Positions 1 to 4,674 of a stretch of DNA of 7,143 bases are shown here, piece after piece. The DNA comes from Desulfurococcales archaeon (GTDB lineage: Archaea; Thermoproteota; Thermoprotei_A; Sulfolobales; Acidilobaceae): NCBI GenBank assembly GCA_015521095.1, contig WAOU01000073.1, positions 1 through 7,143 on the forward strand, in the 5' to 3' direction. The first letter of the stretch is position 1, and the number at the start of each line of letters is the position of its first letter. A program made the position numbers and the translations under genes. The notes below the pieces were generated by a model. The model was not told where the DNA came from. It saw only the letters and a program-made list of their open reading frames with translations, and ran no database searches.

Positions 1-88
1 TATGTGGACTGCAGCGTTCTATCTTCTGTGGACTGGGTTTTTAGGTCTTCCACGATTCTACTATAGTATATGGTATGTGGTGCCGTCT

Positions 89-274
89 ATGGTTAAGGCC
101 AGGATTATCGATAAGGGAGAGCTCGTAGTGGTGGTCACGGAGCTGGGTCAGAAGGCTGTCGTGCCTAAGGATAAGCTATGCGAGCTTATCCAGAGGTTCA
201 ACCTTGAGCTAGTAGACTATAGTATCGAGTGCAGGATAAGGCGCGTGGGTGGTGACATTGTCGAGATCGAATAA
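89..274 (+). CDS. Small hypothetical protein, 61 aa
   Basis: I do not recognise this protein. The frame is open from the left edge, but ATG 89 is chosen because a GGTG ribosome binding site lies at 79-82, six bases upstream, the same spacing seen for apgM. The upstream in-frame extension would be an unlikely string of aromatic and hydrophobic residues in a G/T-rich stretch. The product is small and soluble-looking. It has a Val-rich strand near residues 12-16 (ELVVVV), a charged middle (VPKDKL) and a second beta-like segment at the end (GGDIVEIE), which would suit a compact mostly-beta fold; that is only an impression. Its 3' end overlaps the next gene by about 17 nt, so the two are probably co-transcribed and translationally coupled. 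The gene is likely real because of its ribosome binding site and balanced codon use, but its function is unknown. Confidence 0.6.
   Translation: MVKARIIDKGELVVVVTELGQKAVVPKDKLCELIQRFNLELVDYSIECRIRRVGGDIVEIE
248..251 (+). promoter_or_regulatory. GGTG ribosome binding site choosing TTG 258
   Basis: GGTG at 248-251 sits six bases before TTG 258, the spacing also found at the first gene and at apgM. GTG 249 and GTG 252 lie inside this motif, so they are less likely starts. Confidence 0.45.
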
Positions 275-575
275 ACTCATAGACCAGCTACTGGAAGGTC
301 TCCGCAGCCAAGGAGTAAAAGTAACAAGACCAGAGAAAAAAGGCCTGTGCAGCGAAGCAATAACAGTACTCGAAACAGGACAAACCCGATTCCTCTACAT
401 ATACCCCGGAAAATACACAAACAAACCAATAATCATAATAGCACCAACAAAACAAGACTGCCTAGAAGCACTCTACACACCAACAAACCACACCCACATA
501 CCACTAGACAACAACCCAACCACACTCCACAAAAAACTCAAAAACCACGCAAAACTCCACCAAAAACCCTTATAA
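258..575 (+). CDS. Hypothetical protein, about 105 aa, composition strongly skewed
   Basis: I recognise no family. The start is uncertain: GTG 249, GTG 252 and TTG 258 are all in frame, and TTG 258 has the best placed GGTG. The N-terminal half looks like a folded protein: an amphipathic helix (LIDQLLEGLRSQG), then charged residues, then strands such as RFLYIYP and KPIIIIAP, then a short helix (KQDCLEALY). The last 35 residues are dominated by Asn, Thr, Pro, His and Lys because the DNA there has almost no G. It overlaps the preceding gene and its stop codon (573-575) lies inside the TATA box of the tRNA gene downstream. The protein may be conserved in close relatives only. The low-complexity tail is driven by base composition and may have no function of its own. 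Confidence 0.5.
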   Translation: MSRSNKLIDQLLEGLRSQGVKVTRPEKKGLCSEAITVLETGQTRFLYIYPGKYTNKPIIIIAPTKQDCLEALYTPTNHTHIPLDNNPTTLHKKLKNHAKLHQKPL

Positions 576-577
576 AA
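570..577 (+). promoter_or_regulatory. TATA box of the initiator tRNA gene
   Basis: TTATAAAA at 570-577 is a good archaeal TATA box. Initiation about 25 bases downstream would be near 597-603, giving a precursor leader of roughly 13-19 nt before tRNA position 1 at 616. The box overlaps the stop codon of the upstream gene. Confidence 0.6.
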
Positions 578-601
578 CCCAAACAACAACAAACAACAAC
601 A

Positions 602-624
602 CGGCGGGGTAAAACAGCGGGGTA
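602..624 (+). repeat. Leader copy of the acceptor 5' strand, complementary to the trailer
   Basis: GCGGGGTA occurs at 604-611 in the leader and again at 617-624, where it is the tRNA acceptor strand plus positions 8-9. The leader segment 602-609 (CGGCGGGG) is the exact reverse complement of trailer bases 1907-1914 (CCCCGCCG), and T610 can wobble with G1906. Leader and trailer can therefore close a helix of about 9 bp around the whole precursor, or compete with the acceptor stem. Whether this helix forms is inference. Confidence 0.5.
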
Positions 625-657
625 GGGTAGCCTGGCAGCCCGCGGGGCTCATAGGAG

Positions 658-1827
658 CAGGGGCTGTCGGCCGCCTCCTTCAACTTAATTCTAATAAAAC
701 ATTACATCCTATTGAAAATAATGATATAGTAATACAATTACTTTCAATCAATTGGGAATCTATCTTGAAAAAGCTAGTGATTAATGTTTACTCTCGTTTG
801 AATGAGCGTGAAGTAAAACAATTACTAAACTATTTAGAGAAATATAAACAGATAGAGCTATATCCGACGAATAGTTTGTTTAATATTAATTACTATTTTA
901 AAGGTATCGGGTTATTTCTTACCGATGGATATTATTATAAATATAAAATTATAAAAAATATCACAAAATTAAAGAAAATAGAACTCCAAGGATTAAATGA
1001 AATATCAGCCATCGCATTTCTTAGAACTTACCTTAGAATATCACAAAGGATTGCTGTAACACACTATAGGAATCCAATGAATGTCTCAGGAACATATTTT
1101 AGTGTACGAGTTTATCCTGCCTCAAGAACTTTTTTCGAATTATTAAATCATATAAGAGATAAACCATGTCGTTTTCTTCAAACGCTAGAATACGACAATC
1201 TCTTATGGTTGTTTTCTGGGATAATCGAAGGAGACGGATATATTGGAAAAAATTACCTATCAATATCTTATAAAGAAAGCACTGAAAAAGGAAAGATAAT
1301 TGAATGTATTCTCAAAACATTAGAAAATAGAGGAGTAATAACATTAAAGAAATACTATGGATATCCAAAATACGAACATGTTTTTACTTTAAACAACGGA
1401 TTCTATACAGAGTTTTTATCACATTTAATTTATATTAATAAAAAATCATATAGATTAATAAACATTGCTAAAAATAAAACATTAAGACAATGCAAACTTG
1501 AAGACGAAGACTTGAGAATCATAGATCAATACTTTAAATCTAGTTATATTGATCACAGGCGTTCAGAGAAGCGAAGTCCCATTCTAGTTATTTATTTAGA
1601 AACTAACCCTCTCACCATTAAGCTTCCTGGTGCAATAATTAGAAAAGATAACCGAATAATGTTGAAGATATCGTCTTCTTGTGCCGTGAAACTTCTCTCG
1701 GTTGTTAAAAACGATAAGTTAAGAAAAACCATTAATGATTATTTATCACAATAAATATAATCTTGAATAAACGAAAACGTAATAAATCATAAGTAGCTAC
1801 ATGATAGTTAATGGCCGACAGCCCCTG
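658..1827 (+). repeat. 15-bp perfect inverted repeat enclosing the endonuclease gene
   Basis: Bases 658-672 (C AGGGGCTG TCGGCC) and 1813-1827 (GGCCGACAGCCCCTG) are perfect reverse complements. They form the stem next to the splice motif of intron 1 and should bring the two splice sites together despite about 1.1 kb of intervening coding sequence. Confidence 0.85.
765..1754 (+). CDS. LAGLIDADG homing endonuclease encoded in the tRNA intron
   Basis: This 329-residue protein has two LAGLIDADG-type motifs. The first is near residues 47-55 (GIGLFLTDG, acidic residue D54). The second is near 149-158 (LFSGIIEGDG, D157). The two-motif layout suggests a monomeric enzyme whose two domains cut one asymmetric site, presumably the intronless initiator tRNA gene, so that repair copies the intron into it. 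Some archaeal LAGLIDADG proteins instead act as splicing maturases, which cannot be excluded. TTG 765 is the first normal start codon in frame, but the frame is open upstream without a stop back to 576, through the tRNA 5' exon, and TTG has only a weak GGGA before it, so the start is uncertain. Both acidic residues are intact and there is no frameshift, so the gene looks active. Codon use is very AT-rich (ATA, TTA, AAA, AAT), unlike every neighbour, which indicates recent transfer. Confidence 0.9.
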   Translation: MKKLVINVYSRLNEREVKQLLNYLEKYKQIELYPTNSLFNINYYFKGIGLFLTDGYYYKYKIIKNITKLKKIELQGLNEISAIAFLRTYLRISQRIAVTHYRNPMNVSGTYFSVRVYPASRTFFELLNHIRDKPCRFLQTLEYDNLLWLFSGIIEGDGYIGKNYLSISYKESTEKGKIIECILKTLENRGVITLKKYYGYPKYEHVFTLNNGFYTEFLSHLIYINKKSYRLINIAKNKTLRQCKLEDEDLRIIDQYFKSSYIDHRRSEKRSPILVIYLETNPLTIKLPGAIIRKDNRIMLKISSSCAVKLLSVVKNDKLRKTINDYLSQ

Positions 1828-1840
1828 GCCTCGGAGACAC

Positions 1841-1861
1841 ACTCCCGTAGGGGAGGTCGAT
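1841..1861 (+). other. Second tRNA intron, 21 nt, between positions 39 and 40
   Basis: A BHB with correct geometry can be drawn. The outer helix GGCCTCGG 1827-1834 pairs with CCGAGGTC 1863-1870 (eight pairs, one of them G-T). The central helix AGAC 1835-1838 faces GTCG 1856-1859 (three pairs plus an A-G mismatch). The 3-nt bulges are A1839 C1840|A1841 and A1860 T1861|C1862. The intron hairpin is CTCCC 1842-1846 with GGGAG 1851-1855 and loop GTAG. Cutting as marked gives exactly the CCCCG strand an initiator tRNA needs. The 5' half of the outer and central helices (1827-1838) belongs to intron 1, so this intron must leave first. Confidence 0.75.
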
Positions 1862-1905
1862 CCCGAGGTCGGTGGTTCAAATCCACCCCCCGCTACCATG
1901 TGGGG

Positions 1906-1914
1906 GCCCCGCCG
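1906..1914 (+). other. tRNA trailer segment complementary to the leader
   Basis: CCCCGCCG at 1907-1914 pairs perfectly with leader bases 602-609, and G1906 can wobble with T610. It imitates the 3' acceptor strand of the tRNA, ten bases beyond the encoded CCA. The adjacent GGGGCCCC at 1903-1910 is also a short palindrome. Confidence 0.5.
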
Positions 1915-1918
1915 CCAT

Positions 1919-1940
1919 TCTTTGTTTTGTTTATTTTTTG
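1919..1940 (+). terminator. T-rich stretch after the tRNA gene, possible terminator
   Basis: The region after the tRNA contains several T runs, the longest being six T at 1934-1939, as archaeal RNA polymerase terminators usually do. The same stretch (TTTATTTTTT) lies about 40 bases before the apgM start and could serve as a weak TATA-like element for it. The whole area is G/T-rich, so either role is uncertain. Confidence 0.35.
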
Positions 1941-1962
1941 TTGGTTTGTTGATTGTATTGTT

Positions 1963-1969
1963 GGGGGTG
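1963..1969 (+). promoter_or_regulatory. Ribosome binding site setting the apgM start
   Basis: GGGGGTG at 1963-1969 contains the GGTG core six bases before GTG 1976. It selects this start over the open frame that runs upstream through the tRNA 3' region. Confidence 0.6.
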
Positions 1970-1975
1970 TTGTGT

Positions 1976-3262
1976 GTGAGGTTGTTGTATGTTGTGTTGG
2001 ATGGTGCGGCTGATGGGTTTGATGTTGGTAGGAGTAGTTTGGCTTTGAGTCGTAAGCCGTTTATTGATTCGTTGGCTGGTAGTGGTGTGTGTGGGCTTGT
2101 TTATACTGTGGGGCGGGGTGTTGCTCCTGAGAGTGATGTTGCTGTGTTGAGCTTGTTGGGGTATGATCCTTCCCGTTATTATACTGGGAGGGGGCCGTTG
2201 GAGGCGCTGGGTGCTGGTATAGATTTCGTGGATGGATGGCTGGCGGTGCGGGCTAACTTTGCCACTGTAGAGCCCGGGAGCAAGAGGATCATAGACAGGA
2301 GAGCGGGCAGATCCCTGACCAGTGCAGAGGCCCGAGAGCTTGCAGAGGCCCTCGACGGCATGAAACTAGACGATGGAGACGCAGTCGCCAGGTTCAAGGC
2401 CACGATAGGTCACCGAGCAGTACTCGTGATAAGACACTCAAAGATGAGGCTCAGCGCCGAGATAACAAACACAGACCCAGCCTACGAGAGGATAGGACTC
2501 ATAAGCCACGCCCGCCAAAAATACGAGCCCTACATACAAACAGCCAAACCACTACGAGACACGCCCGAAGCAAGGAAAGCCGCAGAACTAGTAAACGAGT
2601 TCACGGAAAAAGCAATAAGGATACTCGACAAACACCCAGTCAACGAGCAACGAAGAAGAAAAGGACTCCTACCAGCAAACGCCGTCCTACTACGAGACGC
2701 AGGAGACCGGCCCCCACAAACCGAGCCATTCCAGGAAAAATACGGGTTCACAATGGCATCCATAGTAGAAATGATAGTCGAAAGAGGAATAGCAAGAGCA
2801 CTCCAACTCCACGACATACAAGTAAAAGTAGAAGGAAGAACCAAAAAAGAAATACTCATAGAAGAAGCAGAAAAAGCCGCAAAAGCACTAGAAAAATACG
2901 CCGGCATATACGTACACCTCAAAGGACCAGACGAGCCAGGACACGACGGCGACCTCCAAGGAAAAATAAAAGCAATAGAAGAAATAGACAAGTACTTCTT
3001 CGGAACAATACTAGGCCACATAGACAGGAATAACACCGTCATAATAATAACAAGCGACCACGCCACACCATGGTGCATGAAATCACACAGCAGCGACCCT
3101 GTACCACTACTAGTATCACATCCAAGCCTCAAAGGACCTGGAAAATTCCACGAACAAGCATGCAGAGAAAACCTAGAACTAGGAATCCTAGAAGGAGGCT
3201 ACAAAATCCTACCCACAGTAATACAACTAGTAAGAGAAAAACTAGGCTCCCAAATCAAATAA
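1976..3262 (+). CDS. apgM: Archaeal 2,3-bisphosphoglycerate-independent phosphoglycerate mutase
   Basis: The enzyme interconverts 3-phosphoglycerate and 2-phosphoglycerate in glycolysis and gluconeogenesis in the cytoplasm, without 2,3-bisphosphoglycerate and with divalent metal ions. The 428 residues are close to the usual archaeal length of about 400-415. The alkaline-phosphatase-superfamily motifs are intact: VVLDGAAD at 6-13 with metal ligand D9; the TVGRGVAPESDVAVLSLLGY block at 44-63 with the probable phosphoserine nucleophile S53 next to D54; HLKGPDEPGHDGD at 314-326 with metal ligands D319 and H323; ITSDHATPW at 358-366 with D361 and H362; and HSSDP at 371-375. GTG 1976 gives the family N-terminus and has a GGTG site. 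It starts 77 nt after the tRNA and converges with the HD gene, 12 nt apart. Codon use is GGT/GTT/TTG-rich in the first roughly 100 codons and then A/C-rich for the rest, without any break in the protein. Identity is secure. Confidence 0.96.
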   Translation: MRLLYVVLDGAADGFDVGRSSLALSRKPFIDSLAGSGVCGLVYTVGRGVAPESDVAVLSLLGYDPSRYYTGRGPLEALGAGIDFVDGWLAVRANFATVEPGSKRIIDRRAGRSLTSAEARELAEALDGMKLDDGDAVARFKATIGHRAVLVIRHSKMRLSAEITNTDPAYERIGLISHARQKYEPYIQTAKPLRDTPEARKAAELVNEFTEKAIRILDKHPVNEQRRRKGLLPANAVLLRDAGDRPPQTEPFQEKYGFTMASIVEMIVERGIARALQLHDIQVKVEGRTKKEILIEEAEKAAKALEKYAGIYVHLKGPDEPGHDGDLQGKIKAIEEIDKYFFGTILGHIDRNNTVIIITSDHATPWCMKSHSSDPVPLLVSHPSLKGPGKFHEQACRENLELGILEGGYKILPTVIQLVREKLGSQIK

Positions 3263-3274
3263 CCACAAAGAAAC

Positions 3275-3820
3275 TCAACTCTCAACAAACACCCTAACAA
3301 TATCAGTAGCACCAAGAGACTCAGCCAGCTCCAACACAACCCTCCTCATATTATCACGTATATCACTAACATCATGCCCCAACCTCTCATAATAATAAGC
3401 CCTCAAAAGAGTCGCAAGAGACTCAGCCAACCTAGCCACCCGGGCCTCAATACTCACCCCCTCCTCAAACTCCCTAAACAACAACCTAACGCCGTCATGG
3501 ATCTCCAACAATTCCAAAGCCCTCTCCTCAGCCCTCCTCTTCTCCTCCCTAGAAATACCAGAAGTCTTAGCAATATCCCCCACAACAACCTCACCAATAT
3601 CATGAACTAAGGCAATAGCAGCCGCCTTCCAAGGATCAATACTAACACCACGATCACGCAGGCGCAAAGACACCTCCAACGCCAACAAGGCCGCAGAAAA
3701 ACTATGCTCCGCGACAACCTCACCAATACTAGGAGGCACACCCCTAATCATCCAACCAGTCCTAACAAGAGAAGAAAGACCCACAATAACCTCGTCAAGA
3801 CCCAGCCTACCACCAGACAC
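3275..3820 (-). CDS. HD-domain phosphohydrolase, 5'-deoxynucleotidase (YfbR/HDDC2)-like
   Basis: This 181-residue cytoplasmic protein matches the HD hydrolase group that includes bacterial YfbR and eukaryotic HDDC2, which remove phosphate from deoxynucleoside monophosphates with a divalent metal. The order of motifs fits: VAEHSF with H39; LVHDIGE with H73, D74 and E77; then GDI with D82. In the family the last metal ligand is the Asp of an ADxLExLLxAxxY motif; here the matching segment LAESLATLLRAYYY has Glu (E133). This conservative change could keep metal binding, but activity and substrate are unproven. GTG 3820 is chosen because GGTG lies at 3831-3828, seven bases upstream. The gene follows the JAMM gene by 16 nt on the same strand, so they form an operon. 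Its reading strand is strongly G/T-rich. The family call is firm; substrate specificity is inferred. Confidence 0.85.
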   Translation of the reverse strand: MSGGRLGLDEVIVGLSSLVRTGWMIRGVPPSIGEVVAEHSFSAALLALEVSLRLRDRGVSIDPWKAAAIALVHDIGEVVVGDIAKTSGISREEKRRAEERALELLEIHDGVRLLFREFEEGVSIEARVARLAESLATLLRAYYYERLGHDVSDIRDNMRRVVLELAESLGATDIVRVFVES

Positions 3821-3836
3821 CGCTCGCCACCACCCT

Positions 3837-4580
3837 CTAGTATCCTAATACACCATACTCTAAGCTCTTAAGACTCGCCGGAATAGGCCTATTATAATAT
3901 AATGCCTCCTTGATACGAGTATAATCATCCTCAGAAACCATATACACACGGACAAGATAAGCCACACACGAAGGAGTAGCACTAGCAGCTATAAGGCCGC
4001 CCTCGACCAACAAGTCCAACGCTGACTCAACATCAGGCTTCGACAACCCACAAGCCTTCTCAGGATGAGTATGAAGATTCGCAGTAGAAGACACAAAAGG
4101 CAACCTAACCCTATACTTCTCCCCCTCGAACAGCGCTACCTCACCCGTCTCAAGATAAATAAACATATACTCGATCCCACTCAAAGAAGTCTCAACCGCC
4201 CTACGCCTAAACAGCTCCTTATCAAGCATCAACAATTCAATACTGGCTCGATAAAGGTTCCTAATACTCGAATCCCCAAACCCAGGCCTCAAAACAACAT
4301 CAAACGAAATACTACCACTCTCATACCTCCTATAAACATCGTCCCCAACATCACTATGATAAAACTCGACACGGCCAGACTCCAGCAGACGCTCCGGATA
4401 ATACAAGAGCTCATCCTTTAAACTCCAACTAAAAGTAGCCCTCTCCCAATCGAGTCCCTCATCTTCAACCAAGAATTCCAAAGTAGTCAAAGCCCCATAG
4501 AGGACTGCGAGAGAAAGCGACGCCCTAGTACGCAAAAGCTTCTGCTCCTTACCACCCATCGTCCACAACCCAGGGAACAA
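3837..4580 (-). CDS. JAMM/MPN-type metalloprotease-like protein, 247 aa
   Basis: The C-terminal part (about residues 127-215) carries a complete zinc-binding JAMM core, H-x-H-x(10)-D: NLHTHPEKACGLSKPD, with H170, H172, S180 and D183. The Glu expected 30-45 residues upstream could be E130 or E137. JAMM domains are isopeptidases that cut ubiquitin-like or SAMP-type conjugates in eukaryotes and archaea, or process other protein C-termini. The segment after the motif (AASATPSCVAYLV) has the strand pattern expected of the fold. The first 120 residues (charged, aromatic, helices and strands) match nothing I recognise and may decide substrate or localisation. TTG 4580 gives the longest product; ATG 4559 is a plausible alternative and neither has a clear GGTG. 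A TATA box at 4611-4620 lies about 35 nt upstream. It is first in an operon with the HD hydrolase. The motif match is strong; protease activity is inferred. Confidence 0.7.
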   Translation of the reverse strand: MFPGLWTMGGKEQKLLRTRASLSLAVLYGALTTLEFLVEDEGLDWERATFSWSLKDELLYYPERLLESGRVEFYHSDVGDDVYRRYESGSISFDVVLRPGFGDSSIRNLYRASIELLMLDKELFRRRAVETSLSGIEYMFIYLETGEVALFEGEKYRVRLPFVSSTANLHTHPEKACGLSKPDVESALDLLVEGGLIAASATPSCVAYLVRVYMVSEDDYTRIKEALYYNRPIPASLKSLEYGVLGY

Positions 4581-4610
4581 CCATACCCTACTAACAGGTT
4601 CACAATCCTA

Positions 4611-4636
4611 CTATATAATTACCCGGGAATATATTC
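4611..4636. promoter_or_regulatory. Divergent promoter region, JAMM operon and NfeD gene
   Basis: TATATAATT at 4612-4620 reads AATTATATAG on the - strand and would start the JAMM operon transcript near 4590. On the + strand the same element would start a transcript near 4640. A second + candidate, AATATATTC, is at 4628-4636. The 94-bp gap between the two translation starts holds nothing else. Confidence 0.5.
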
Positions 4637-4674
4637 ACACTATCATAGGAGACAAGAGAACAGAGGTTCCATTC

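Larger units (their letters stand above)
654..1838 (+). mobile_element. Large archaeal tRNA intron (position 37/38) carrying an endonuclease gene
   Basis: The intron is 1,185 nt. Its BHB can be drawn only after intron 2 is removed: anticodon stem 643-647 with CCCCG; 3-nt bulge A1837 C1838|A1839; central helix C648 T649 C650 A651 against GGAG 1833-1836 (three Watson-Crick pairs plus one A-G mismatch); bulge T652 A653|G654; then G655 A656 G657 with CTC 1830-1832. Beyond a small bulge comes a 15-bp perfect stem, 658-672 with 1813-1827. The endonuclease gene occupies the loop of this stem. The G+C-rich stem and the AT-rich insert meet sharply near 673-690 and 1812, which suggests that a mobile endonuclease gene invaded, or arrived with, a small structural intron. 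Cleavage would be by the tRNA-splicing endonuclease. The intron end overlaps sequence needed to excise intron 2. Confidence 0.8.
616..1898 (+). tRNA. Initiator tRNA-Met (CAT), two introns, encoded CCA
   Basis: Exons are 616-653 (positions 1-37), 1839-1840 (A38, C39) and 1862-1898 (40-76). The spliced molecule has acceptor AGCGGGG/CCCCGCT with A73 and encoded CCA, D-arm GGGT/GCCC, anticodon stem CGGGG/CCCCG, loop CTCATAA with anticodon CAT, variable loop AGGTC, T-arm GGTGG/CCACC with loop TTCAAAT. A1-U72 and the three consecutive G-C pairs 29-31/39-41 are hallmarks of initiator tRNAs, so this is the translation-initiating tRNA and not the elongator. In the gene, positions 39 and 40 are separated by intron 2, so the C39-C41 run is restored only by splicing. 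With just one intron (654-1860 removed) the stem would contain G31-U39 and no proper BHB would form; the two-intron model fits better. A TATA box lies upstream and a T-rich stretch downstream. The exact splice points rest on BHB geometry and have not been tested. Confidence 0.9.

Noticed and set aside
1..53. Possible divergent gene on the - strand starting at GTG 53
   Set aside because: Only 17 codons are visible, with no clear binding site; it cannot be supported from this window.
2..88. N-terminal extension of the first gene upstream of ATG 89
   Set aside because: It translates to an aromatic, Trp-rich string caused by G/T-rich DNA, and the GGTG site at 79-82 fits ATG 89.
654..1838. Translation of the endonuclease across the joint of a circularised intron
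   Set aside because: The intron length is a multiple of three, but no ATG, GTG or TTG lies in frame between the last stop (1809) and TTG 765, so circularisation adds no start.
654..1860. A single-intron model with the 3' exon starting at A1860
   Set aside because: It gives a G31-U39 wobble in place of the conserved third G-C pair and no 4-bp central helix next to the cut; the two-intron model gives both the expected tRNA and two BHB motifs.
616..1898. Integration (att) site of a provirus or integrative element at the tRNA
   Set aside because: No integrase gene and no second copy of the tRNA 3' end is present in the window; the interruption is explained by introns.
1801..1975. Reading frames running through the tRNA 3' half into apgM
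   Set aside because: They overlap the tRNA and intron structures; the family N-terminus and the binding site place the apgM start at 1976.
2530..3132. 200-codon open frame antisense to apgM
   Set aside because: It is a shadow of the A/C-rich apgM codons, rich in Ser, Phe and Pro, with no motif or binding site.
3070..3610. Thr/Asn/Pro-rich open frames around the apgM-HD junction on +
   Set aside because: Their composition comes from A/C-rich DNA; they overlap real genes in other frames.
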